Shown here piece by piece: positions 33,998-41,542 of a stretch of 64,000 nt of DNA. The DNA is taken from NCBI GenBank assembly GCA_024434115.1, contig QMIT01000006.1, positions 266,211 through 330,210 of the forward strand. Direction: 5' to 3'. The notes under the pieces are model-generated. The model was not told where the DNA came from. It worked only from the letters and a program-made list of their open reading frames with translations, and did no database searches. Origin of the DNA: Chloroflexota bacterium. GTDB taxonomy: Bacteria > Chloroflexota > Anaerolineae > Aggregatilineales > J027. Made by a program: the position numbers and the translations under genes. Position 1 is the first letter of the stretch, and each line of letters starts with the position of its first letter.

Positions 33998-34262
33998 AAA
34001 AAGAGACGCTCCTGTTCTAGGACGAGAAGCGTCTCCCGTGGTGCCACCTAGCTTAGATCGTCTGATCTCACTCTGGCAGGTAGGCCCGCAAATTGCTGTC
34101 GGCCTTACCTATCACCCTGATAACGGTGGTGTTCTCCGTCGGCGGCTACTGCCATTCACCGTCGCGGCTCCCCGGCCCATTTCGTTGTGATGTGCTACAC
34201 CGCCTTTTCAGCGTAGGGGCGGCTCTCTGGGGCAGACCCATCACAACTACTTATCCGGTTCA
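33998..34262 (-). ncRNA. Tryptophan T-box leader of trpDCFBA
   Basis: Read on the minus strand, this leader has the parts of a T-box riboswitch, which senses uncharged tRNA. In stem I, GTTGTGATG pairs with CATCACAAC. Below it, a specifier loop has AAGTA on one side and GAAATGG on the other. The codon UGG (34177-34179) specifies Trp. The stem I arm has GAGAGCC and CTGAAA. The T-box sequence AGGTGGCACCACGG (34036-34049) contains UGGC, whose C fits the G73 discriminator usual in bacterial tRNA-Trp. The terminator pairs GAGACGC (34029-34035) with GCGTCTC (34003-34009) and ends in TTTTT (33998-34002). Binding of uncharged tRNA-Trp should favour the antiterminator and switch the operon on. Confidence 0.92.
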
Positions 34263-34288
34263 ACGCCTGTATTGGTTTAATTCTTCAT

Positions 34289-34317
34289 AGACTAACGTCA
34301 TCATGCCCGACTGTCAA
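34289..34317 (-). promoter_or_regulatory. trp operon promoter
   Basis: On the minus strand, TTGACA (34312-34317) is followed after 17 bases by TAGTCT (34289-34294). The -35 box is perfect. Transcription would start near 34282, about 20 bases before T-box stem I, as expected for this class. Confidence 0.7.
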
Positions 34318-34350
34318 GTTTTTTGTTCATTTGCACTGTAGTGAACTCGG

Positions 34351-34475
34351 GTTACAGCGTTACGGGGCTGTAACTGCGGGTTTATAGTTTCCTTACACTT
34401 GGAGTGCATCATAGAAAACATAAACTCAACAAACGCGCTGGTGATGATTCATGGTAGGGAATTCAAGACCAGCGC
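34351..34475 (+). promoter_or_regulatory. Structured leader before a small secreted-protein gene
   Basis: Two exact inverted repeats lie between the trp promoter and the start at 34514. GTTACAGC-N8-GCTGTAAC covers 34351-34374; GCGCTGGT-N25-ACCAGCGC covers 34435-34475. The second would be in the 5' untranslated region and ends about 25 bases before the AAAAGGAGAAGGA ribosome-binding site. They may stabilise the mRNA or serve as operator sites. Confidence 0.4.
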
Positions 34476-34513
34476 ACGAGCATCAACCCAAAATCTAAAA
34501 GGAGAAGGAACTC

Positions 34514-34942
34514 ATGCTCAAGAAATTCGCGCTACTCAGTATCGTCGCCGTGATGTTGGCAGTCGGTGTTGGTATGGTCTCAGCCGATGGCGGGGGTATC
34601 AACGATGGCCGCATCAACAGCTATGATGTCGCGTCCGGGGTCGCCATCTACTACACCTATGACGATGGGTATGTCACCGACGAAGATGGCAATCAGGTCT
34701 TGACCGAAGTCATCACGGGTATCGAAGTGTGGTATGCCACCGAAACAGGCAATGGGGTGAAGTTGTTCGCGCTCTCCGACAGCCAGATTGACAAGGCCGT
34801 CAGCGCCTCATCATCTAGCACCGTCGTGATTGGCGGCGGGCATGGCTACTATCTGGGCTATGATCGGGTCAACGAAGCATTCTATGTCTACGGCCCCAAC
34901 TACCTGTTCCAATGGGAAGATCACTACGAGGTGGCGGGCTAA
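34514..34942 (+). CDS. Small secreted protein of unknown function
   Basis: A 142-residue exported protein. A strong AAAAGGAGAAGGA precedes the ATG. The signal peptide (about 1-24) ends in VSA followed by DGGG. The mature part is acidic, rich in Tyr, Gly and Val, and appears all beta, with ATETGNGVKLFAL, VIGGGHGYYLGYD and FYVYGPNYLF. No cysteine or catalytic motif is seen. The strong ribosome-binding site and structured leader suggest abundant expression. I cannot assign a family. Confidence 0.75.
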   Translation: MLKKFALLSIVAVMLAVGVGMVSADGGGINDGRINSYDVASGVAIYYTYDDGYVTDEDGNQVLTEVITGIEVWYATETGNGVKLFALSDSQIDKAVSASSSSTVVIGGGHGYYLGYDRVNEAFYVYGPNYLFQWEDHYEVAG

Positions 34943-35216
34943 ACAGAAAACCCCATCGGATTGCTGCGGGGCAATGACGGGGACTGTACACCACTCTGCT
35001 AAAAAGATAGTGTCAATCCAGTATAACATGGATGTCAGGCAGGCATCCGTGTTTGTATTTTCTTTAGATGGTGAATTTGTTTCTTGACCGACGCTGAATA
35101 ACCGACTGACCACCTCTCAACCTATGATACTTTATAATGGGAACGTAACTCCCTCTATCATCGTCTTATGCTAGAATTTTTCTCGAACGGATATGCGAAA
35201 ATCGAGGAGGCGTTTT

Positions 35217-36260
35217 ATGTCCCGATTGATGCCTACTAAACTATTGCACAGCACTCTTTTGGTCATTCTCATAGCCGCTGTTGCTCCATCACTGGTGACG
35301 GCTGCCCCGCGTCATCAATCTACTGAATTCGCCGCCACACTGGAAGTCTATGCTGAAGGGGTTGAGGTCAAGCGTGCCGAAACCGAGCAGTGGATTGCGG
35401 TTACAGGTCGGGCAGTGGTGGCTGCTGGCGACAGCATCCGCACTGATGCGACGGGCGAGGCGATGATTATCTGGTTTGATGATGGGACGCTGGTCGAGTT
35501 GCGCCCCAATACCGAGATTGTGATTAATGCCTTCAATGGCGACCCTGACGGTGATCAATTTATCATCGAAACGCAGGTATTGTTGGGGCAGGTATTTAAC
35601 AATGTGGCCCATCTTATCAATCAAGACTCGCGCTATACCGTTGTGACCCCAACTATGCAGGCGGCAGTACGTGGTACGACGTTTGGCATTGACGTACAGG
35701 CCGATGCTCAGTCTACCATCGCGGTAGGGGCTGGTATTGTGGCGGTGTCGCAGGGTGAAAATGAACAACACGTCGAGGCGGGGTTCTGGTTGCGTGCTTC
35801 TGTGCCCGCCCAGACTGCTCTTGCGCCTTCGGCCCCCCCAACAGGCTCAGAAAACGCTTCGGACAGCCCGCCTGATGATGGCGGTGAGGTGGAATCTTTG
35901 GTTGTCGTTGACCTATCTGATCCACTACCCTTTAGCGAAGCTGGTGACGATCCGATTCTAAATGATTTGATTGCGGGGGTAGCCCAGACTTGCGCCGGAA
36001 CAATAGATAGCCCTAGCTCTAGCCCAGTTCGGGTTTATAATTTCCCGGTAGAGTCAGCGGGACTCGTTGGCACAGCGGCGCTTGACCAGCCTATCGAAAT
36101 ATTGGCCCAATTAGCAGATGGTAGTTGGGTTGAACTGGTGTGGAATGGCGAAATTGGCTGGCTGCCCAATCAAAATGCGCGATTGGACGAAGCCTGTCGT
36201 ACAAATTTGCCGATTGTGACAGGTGAATCCCCGTTGCCGATACCCTTGCGAATGCAATGA
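35217..36260 (+). CDS. Secreted FecR-domain protein with C-terminal SH3b-like domain
   Basis: A 347-residue exported protein. ATG at 35217 is preceded by GAGGAGG; the upstream start at 35193 lacks one. A signal peptide spans about 1-30. A FecR-type beta domain (about 40-195) contains AGDSIRTDATGEAMIIWFDDGTLVELRPNTEI and AAVRGTTFGIDV over several short matches. A Pro/Ser-rich linker follows, then an SH3b-like unit (about 275-335, VRVYNFP, WNGEIGWLPNQNA). FecR domains usually belong to TonB-linked sigma regulators, but here no sigma factor, TonB receptor or membrane helix is present, so the domain is probably used as a surface fold. Just upstream, TATAAT occurs at 35133-35138. The rest of 34943-35216 shows no gene. 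Confidence 0.85.
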   Translation: MSRLMPTKLLHSTLLVILIAAVAPSLVTAAPRHQSTEFAATLEVYAEGVEVKRAETEQWIAVTGRAVVAAGDSIRTDATGEAMIIWFDDGTLVELRPNTEIVINAFNGDPDGDQFIIETQVLLGQVFNNVAHLINQDSRYTVVTPTMQAAVRGTTFGIDVQADAQSTIAVGAGIVAVSQGENEQHVEAGFWLRASVPAQTALAPSAPPTGSENASDSPPDDGGEVESLVVVDLSDPLPFSEAGDDPILNDLIAGVAQTCAGTIDSPSSSPVRVYNFPVESAGLVGTAALDQPIEILAQLADGSWVELVWNGEIGWLPNQNARLDEACRTNLPIVTGESPLPIPLRMQ

Positions 36261-36278
36261 TTTAAGGATGGGAGGCCG

Positions 36279-36668
36279 ATGGGCGAACAGTATTTTGATT
36301 CATATGAAGAAGTTTTGATGCAAGGCAACCAAGTGATGGGGGGACTCGGCGGTAAACACCACGAGTTCCCTTGGTTAATTTATGCCTTTCGCCCATCGCC
36401 CCATTTCGAAGCTATCCGGCATTGGTTTGATGAACAAAATCGCCTGTGGGATGAATTACAAGGCTTTGAAGAGCAGTTGGATGAAGACCCCGATTTGGTA
36501 GAATTGGAAGATATTATAGACTCGCTCGAATCGGAATTGGATACAATCGAGCAACAGATCGAAGCACTAGACTTGTATATCCGCTCCGAGCGGACGGGTC
36601 ACCTTACACCTATTGAAATCATTCATATCCGCGATGGTGCCGCGGAAATTCAACCAAAGCTGGTATAA
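36279..36668 (+). CDS. Acidic coiled-coil protein of unknown function
   Basis: A 129-residue soluble, strongly acidic protein. GGGAGG lies just before the ATG. The first third is aromatic (HHEFPWLIYAFRPSPHFEAIRHWF); the middle is a long Glu/Asp-rich heptad region (about 50-105). It starts 18 bp after the FecR-domain gene and ends 6 bp before treS, so it is probably co-transcribed with both. No known family is apparent. It might bind or regulate the downstream enzyme, but that is only a guess from position. Confidence 0.65.
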   Translation: MGEQYFDSYEEVLMQGNQVMGGLGGKHHEFPWLIYAFRPSPHFEAIRHWFDEQNRLWDELQGFEEQLDEDPDLVELEDIIDSLESELDTIEQQIEALDLYIRSERTGHLTPIEIIHIRDGAAEIQPKLV

Positions 36669-36674
36669 ACACAT

Positions 36675-38303
36675 ATGTCTTCAAATCACTGGTATAAAGA
36701 CGCAGTTTTTTATGAACTCAATCTTCGGGCTTTTGCGGATGGCAATGGCGATGGACACGGCGATTTTATTGGCCTGATCGAGCGCATGGATTATCTGGTC
36801 GAATTGGGGGTTACGGCGGTCTGGTTGATGCCGTTTTATCCCTCGCCACTCAAAGATAATGGCTACGACATCAGCGATTTTTACAACATTGACCCGGCCT
36901 ATGGCACACTGGATGATTTCAAACAGGCACTCGCTGAATTTCATAAGCGCGGGATTCGCGTCACAGTTGATTTGGTGGTGAATCACACCTCCGATCAACA
37001 TCCTTGGTTTATCGAATCACGTTCCTCCAAAGACAACCCCAAACGTGATTGGTATGTGTGGAGCGACACTGACCAAAAGTATCAGGGCACACGTATCATT
37101 TTCGTGGATACTGAACCCTCCAATTGGACACTTGATCCACTCACGGGCGAGTATTTCTGGCATCGCTTCTACAAAGAACAGCCGGATTTGAATTACGATA
37201 ATCCCGAAGTGCAGGCTGAGATGCTCAACATTATGCGCTTCTGGCTCAAGATGGGTATTGATGGCTTCCGCGTGGACGCCGTGCCCTATCTGTTTGAGCG
37301 TGAAGGACAAAATGGCGAAAATCTGCCGGAAACCCATGTCTACATCAAACAGATGCGGGCCATGATGGATAACGAATTCCCCGGTACGATTATGTTAGCC
37401 GAAGCAAATCAGTGGCCCAAAGATTTAATGCCCTATTTGCAGGGAGACGAGTTCCATATGGGTTTTCACTTCCCCCTGATGCCGCGTTTGTTTATGGCGG
37501 TTCGTCAGCACAATCGGCGCGAACTCATCAACATTTTAGATGAAACCCCGATGCTGCCCAAAGATTTACAGTGGTGCATCTTCCTGCGAAATCATGACGA
37601 ATTGACACTGGAAATGGTCACTGAAGAGCAGCGTCAATGGATGTGGAAAGAATATGCCCCTGACCCCCGCATGAAGTTGAATTTGGGTATTCGCCGCCGC
37701 CTTGCTCCCCTCTTGGATAATGACCGCCGCCGGATTGATTTGCTCAACGCGCTTTTGTTCAGCCTGCCGGGAACACCGATCCTCTATTATGGGGACGAAA
37801 TCGGCATGGGCGATGATATTTGGCGTTATGACCGCAACGGTGTGCGCACCCCACTGCAATGGGATACCAGTAAACATGCCGGATTCTCAACCGCCGATAA
37901 GATTGTCGAAGATGTCATTACAGATGATGTTTATGGCTATCATCGGGTGAATGTCGCGGCGGCGCGTCAGGATGCCGGGTCATTATTTAATGCCATCCGC
38001 CATCAAATCAGCGTGCGCAAGCAGCATCAAATTTTTGGCCGGGGCGATTTTCAAATCTTGTACCCTGCCAACGAAGCGATTTTTGCCTTTGAGCGCTTCT
38101 TAGAAAAACCAGCGTTAGGTGCGACACGGGTTTTAGTCGCTGCCAATCTTGCCGATTCGGAACAAGAGGTGATTTTGGATACCAGCACCTATGGCAATGT
38201 CACCCCGATTGATCTGCTGACCGGACAGGTGTATCCAAATCTCGGTAGTGACATTTACACGTTGCGCCTACCTGCTTATGGTTGTATTTGGCTAGGTGTC
38301 TAA
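36675..38303 (+). CDS. treS: Trehalose synthase (maltose glucosylmutase), GH13
   Basis: A 542-residue GH13 enzyme that interconverts maltose and trehalose in the cytoplasm. The start HWYKDAVFYELNLRAFADGNGDG is the TreS type. The nucleophile is D201 (GFRVDAVPY), the acid/base E243 (LAEANQWP), and the third carboxylate D308 (LRNHDEL). QPDLN near 170 places it in the oligo-1,6-glucosidase-related branch. It lacks the fused maltokinase (Pep2-like) domain found in some TreS proteins. Its 3' end overlaps the FHA–receiver gene by 12 bp, tail to tail. A second GH13 gene is at 52.6 kb. Confidence 0.9.
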   Translation: MSSNHWYKDAVFYELNLRAFADGNGDGHGDFIGLIERMDYLVELGVTAVWLMPFYPSPLKDNGYDISDFYNIDPAYGTLDDFKQALAEFHKRGIRVTVDLVVNHTSDQHPWFIESRSSKDNPKRDWYVWSDTDQKYQGTRIIFVDTEPSNWTLDPLTGEYFWHRFYKEQPDLNYDNPEVQAEMLNIMRFWLKMGIDGFRVDAVPYLFEREGQNGENLPETHVYIKQMRAMMDNEFPGTIMLAEANQWPKDLMPYLQGDEFHMGFHFPLMPRLFMAVRQHNRRELINILDETPMLPKDLQWCIFLRNHDELTLEMVTEEQRQWMWKEYAPDPRMKLNLGIRRRLAPLLDNDRRRIDLLNALLFSLPGTPILYYGDEIGMGDDIWRYDRNGVRTPLQWDTSKHAGFSTADKIVEDVITDDVYGYHRVNVAAARQDAGSLFNAIRHQISVRKQHQIFGRGDFQILYPANEAIFAFERFLEKPALGATRVLVAANLADSEQEVILDTSTYGNVTPIDLLTGQVYPNLGSDIYTLRLPAYGCIWLGV

Positions 38304-39224
38304 ACTATCTAGATCGGACTGGATACTCGGTGGGGTTGGATCACCGACATAGGTGTTTAGGGCTTCCACAAGCTCATTCATCCCCACTGGCTTGCTCAAA
38401 AACAGCGTCGCCCCAGCCTCCATCGCTCTTTGAATGTCCTCGTTGTTGCTTACTTTGGACAGCATGAAAACGGGCAATTGTTCGCGGGAGAGGTCGCTAC
38501 GGATCATACGACAGATGTCTGTCCCCGGAAAATCAGGCATATTTAAATCCACAAAAACAGCGTGGGGTAACTGACTGGCGATATTCCGCATGGCATCCCC
38601 GGCGCTGGAGGCTACGGTCACACTATAGCCAAGACGATCCAACACTCTATTGAGTGCATCAGCCATTTCCCCATCAGAATCTACTACCAATATGCGGCGT
38701 GGGCCAATTTCCTCGGTCTCTTCTTCTTCCGGAGTCAAGACAGGTGGGACATTGCTTTTGGAAACCTTGACCCCTTCATGAACTGGCTGCATGGTGAAAT
38801 AGACCTTGAGTTCGGCAAGGCCAATACTGAGGGTATCGCCATGTCGCAGGCGGTAGGGTTCATGGGCTAACAGGCGATGTCCATTCAGCCGCGTGCCGTT
38901 GGTACTCCCCAAATCCACAATCAAGAGATGCTGCTCATTGGCTTGAATTTCGGCATGACGGCGTGACACCCCGCTTTCAATCCCCCGAAATGGCCCAAGA
39001 TCAACCTCTACCACCATATTCGCGTCGGGGTCGGTGCGACCAATGACGATTTTGCTGGGTACAGCCAATTGAATCGCCAATGCTTGCCCCATAATTTCAA
39101 ACCGCACCATCCATGGCAAGGCAGGCAAATCTTTGGTATGCCCTGTCGCAGGCTGTAAATGCCCTGATGGAGGACGCTGCCGGGGGGGCAATGGGCGAGT
39201 TGTACGGCGACTGTCGTCAGTCAT
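38292..39224 (-). CDS. FHA–receiver fusion protein
   Basis: A 310-residue cytoplasmic protein. ATG at 39224 is five bases from GGAG; the adjacent ATG at 39227 is too close. An FHA domain (about 50-150) has the phosphothreonine-binding landmarks IGRTDP, SRRHAEI and LGSTNGTRLNG. A response-regulator receiver domain follows (about 180-300) with VVDSDG, the phosphoacceptor Asp in FVDLNMPD, LSK and FLSKPVG. No output domain is attached. FHA reads phosphothreonine from Ser/Thr kinases and the receiver takes phosphate from a histidine kinase, so this protein could link the two systems. The gene stands alone. Confidence 0.93.
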   Translation of the reverse strand: MTDDSRRTTRPLPPRQRPPSGHLQPATGHTKDLPALPWMVRFEIMGQALAIQLAVPSKIVIGRTDPDANMVVEVDLGPFRGIESGVSRRHAEIQANEQHLLIVDLGSTNGTRLNGHRLLAHEPYRLRHGDTLSIGLAELKVYFTMQPVHEGVKVSKSNVPPVLTPEEEETEEIGPRRILVVDSDGEMADALNRVLDRLGYSVTVASSAGDAMRNIASQLPHAVFVDLNMPDFPGTDICRMIRSDLSREQLPVFMLSKVSNNEDIQRAMEAGATLFLSKPVGMNELVEALNTYVGDPTPPSIQSDLDSLDT

Positions 39225-39328
39225 CATCGCTCCTTAACGATTTGAGATCATCCCACCCTTCAAATTATAAGGCCGGATACCAAAAAGGTGTAGCTGAGTT
39301 TTGCCTATGTCTCAAGACTAAATTCATC

Positions 39329-39562
39329 ATGGTGACTCCATTTTGCCTCCGCTGGCCCCGCTTCAAAAAGCTGCAAACCCGCATTGAAAGCTGGAGCCTG
39401 CGTCGTATTGCGCTGTGGGAGCATTTCTATCTACATCCGCGCCCAACGGTAATCAATCGTGTTCTGGAACGCTCTGGTGAGGAATTAGGGACGCTGTGGC
39501 AAGACCTGTGGATATTAACCAAAACCTGCTGTCAACCCATTAATCTGGATTGCGTACATTAG
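39329..39562 (+). CDS. Possible small basic protein
   Basis: A 77-residue ORF starting MVTPFCLRWPRFKKLQTRIESW and ending in TAG before a strong hairpin at 39578. It is basic, rich in Arg, Leu and Trp, with two Cys near the end. No good ribosome-binding site is visible before ATG at 39329. The reading frame extends upstream across the start of the FHA gene, but that part overlaps a real gene. Existence is supported mainly by the following terminator. Confidence 0.35.
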   Translation: MVTPFCLRWPRFKKLQTRIESWSLRRIALWEHFYLHPRPTVINRVLERSGEELGTLWQDLWILTKTCCQPINLDCVH

Positions 39563-39577
39563 ATGGAAACGAAACTC

Positions 39578-39606
39578 GAGGGGTGATCTAGAAGCACTCA
39601 CCCCTC
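39578..39606. terminator. Bidirectional terminator hairpin
   Basis: GAGGGGTGA (39578-39586) pairs exactly with TCACCCCTC (39598-39606) over 11 bases. It lies between a plus-strand ORF and the minus-strand peroxiredoxin gene, whose stop is 11 bases away. Confidence 0.7.
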
Positions 39607-39616
39607 CTTCACACTC

Positions 39617-40078
39617 TTATTCCCCGACAACCACCTTGATCGCTGATTCGACGCTATTCTCTGGTTTGACGTTCAACTGCACATCTACGATTTTGCCATC
39701 TGGCCCAATCACCCAATGCGAACGAATCACACCCATATATTTTTTGCCATACATGGATTTTTCACCCCATGCCCCCCACTGCTCCAATACTTGGTGTTCG
39801 GGGTCAGAGACGAGGGTGTAGGGCAAATTTTGCTTGGCGATCCATTTTTTCAAATCGGCGGGTTCATCGGGGCTGATGCCGATGACGGTGGCGTTTTTAT
39901 CCTGAAAACGCGGGAAGGCATCCCGTAGACCACACGCCTGAGTGGTGCATCCGGGGGTATCCGCTTTGGGATAGGCAAACAAAATCACCGTCTTGCCACG
40001 AAAATCCGACAGTTTGGTTTTCTGTCCATCTTGATTCAACAATTCAAAATCCGGGGCCATCTCCCCAATGTTTGGCAT
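39617..40078 (-). CDS. bcp: Bcp-type peroxiredoxin
   Basis: A 153-residue thiol peroxidase that reduces hydroperoxides. ATG at 40078 follows GGAGGCGAGG and gives MPNIGEMAPDF; the longer form from 40135 is not supported. The peroxidatic Cys is C44 in the PxxxTxxC motif KADTPGCTTQAC, and C49, five residues on, can be the resolving Cys, as in E. coli Bcp. The rest (SPDEP, LVSDPEHQVLEQWGAWGEKSMYGK) is standard. It is the last gene of a minus-strand series and lies 31 bp after the Fic gene. Confidence 0.95.
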   Translation of the reverse strand: MPNIGEMAPDFELLNQDGQKTKLSDFRGKTVILFAYPKADTPGCTTQACGLRDAFPRFQDKNATVIGISPDEPADLKKWIAKQNLPYTLVSDPEHQVLEQWGAWGEKSMYGKKYMGVIRSHWVIGPDGKIVDVQLNVKPENSVESAIKVVVGE

Positions 40079-40109
40079 TTCCTCGCCTCCAATACTTTTT
40101 GCAGGGTAA

Positions 40110-41465
40110 TTATCCACTGAAGTGCATTTTAACAACTTCCTCCAAAAATCCTCGTCCTAAGTCTTCAACTCTACCTTCCTTTAATCGTGTTGATGTTGTC
40201 CCAACGAAAACTGCCCTTTGAATATCGAAACCAATCTGATGAATTGAAGGAACATTGGACGCACTCAAGTATTCCAACCTTTCATAGTCCCCTGTTTCTA
40301 ATTCACGTGCGATAATTAGGACGACAGGTGCTCGACTTTTGATTAGGGCATTACCGTATCCGAAGAAAAATAAGTATCTAGCTCTAATTCCACCACTTTC
40401 AAAATCCATTCGAAAGAACCAAGTCTTTTTCGCCGTTTCACCATTTAGCAAACTTACATATTTTTCAAAACTTAACATGCCGAAGTCTCGAAAAGAAACA
40501 TGAGCGACTTGGGTTTGTTCATTCCATGCCTGAGCCATTCTTTTGAAATAACCCAAGAGCAATTCCATTGCATTTGTCCAAAGTTCATATTCGTTCCGCA
40601 GTTTGATTTCTGCTGGGCGGGCAAATCGCCTAGTAATATCTGAAAGCCACTCTTGCTCTCTCGTCTGTTCAGCGGCAGCCTGTTCCCACTCCTCAAGGCT
40701 TTCTTCGACATTTTCGTAAATCAATTCAATCAGTGACGATAGATCCCCTCCACCCTGGCCTTCTTCAAGAGCATCGTAATAACGAGAGCGATCATCTCGG
40801 GAGATAATACATATAGGATAACCTGAACGCATTAGAAGCAAATTCATTAAAATCCGGGCTGTCCGTCCATTCCCATCAATGAATGGATGAATGGTAACGA
40901 ACCAAAGATGCGCTGCTGAAGCAATAACTATAGGATCAAAGGAGGGATTTTTAGAAATTTGCTGTAACCATTCGTCAAATTTGTTCATTTCAATCGGAAT
41001 AGTTTCGGGCGCTGGTGGCTTATATTGAGACCCTGAAATAATAACTTCCGAGGTTCTGTATCGTCCAGCATTATCATCATCAATATTCTTTAAAATAATT
41101 TGATGAACACTGCGAATGTTATGCACAGTCAAGGGATGTGATCCCGATGCTAATTCTTCCATAAAATCAAGAGCATGAGAAAGGTTGGCTGCCTCTGCTT
41201 GATCTCTTAAGGATTTACCCGATAGAGTCAATCCCATTTCAACTACCATCCGAGTTTCACCAATGGTGAGTGAGTTCCCTTCGATGGCGTTAGAATGATA
41301 TATACCTTTTATCCTGAAAAACTTGCTGATTCTTTGCAAAACTTGGGGGGATAAACTGCCCGATAACCGCATTTCTTTAACCCGTCTCTGCAAATCCTTT
41401 AGATTGCTATCGACATACTGTCTATAGATGTAAGGTGTATTTGGCACTTCAAAATATTCGCTCAT
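40110..41465 (-). CDS. Fic-domain protein with built-in inhibitory motif
   Basis: A 451-residue Fic protein, predicted to transfer AMP (or another nucleotide part) to hydroxyl groups of target proteins. The Fic motif HPFIDGNGRTAR is at 193-204 and complete. The N-terminal SNAIEG (58-63) fits the (S/T)xxxE(G/N) inhibitory motif of class II Fic proteins, so no separate antitoxin is needed. Residues about 300-451 form an extra C-terminal domain I do not recognise. ATG codons at 41465 and 41477 are both possible; the promoter at 41513 excludes the start at 41555. Codons are AT-rich compared with neighbours, which suggests horizontal transfer. Confidence 0.92.
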   Translation of the reverse strand: MSEYFEVPNTPYIYRQYVDSNLKDLQRRVKEMRLSGSLSPQVLQRISKFFRIKGIYHSNAIEGNSLTIGETRMVVEMGLTLSGKSLRDQAEAANLSHALDFMEELASGSHPLTVHNIRSVHQIILKNIDDDNAGRYRTSEVIISGSQYKPPAPETIPIEMNKFDEWLQQISKNPSFDPIVIASAAHLWFVTIHPFIDGNGRTARILMNLLLMRSGYPICIISRDDRSRYYDALEEGQGGGDLSSLIELIYENVEESLEEWEQAAAEQTREQEWLSDITRRFARPAEIKLRNEYELWTNAMELLLGYFKRMAQAWNEQTQVAHVSFRDFGMLSFEKYVSLLNGETAKKTWFFRMDFESGGIRARYLFFFGYGNALIKSRAPVVLIIARELETGDYERLEYLSASNVPSIHQIGFDIQRAVFVGTTSTRLKEGRVEDLGRGFLEEVVKMHFSG

Positions 41466-41512
41466 CTCAAGTCCCATATCATCTGAAAATCGAATTTTGT
41501 TAACCAATATGT

Positions 41513-41542
41513 ATGATACAGAATTTCTAATTATCCTTGCAA
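41513..41542 (-). promoter_or_regulatory. Candidate promoter of the Fic gene
   Basis: On the minus strand, TTGCAA (41537-41542), an 18-bp spacer and TATCAT (41513-41518). The -10 box matches 5 of 6 positions. It lies at the end of the preceding propeller gene, so the Fic gene can be expressed on its own. Confidence 0.5.

Noticed and set aside
34943-35130. Weak hairpins (CCCC/GGGG near 34950; GGATG/CATCC near 35030) as terminators
   Set aside because: Stems of 4-5 bp with long loops and no clear T-run are not convincing.
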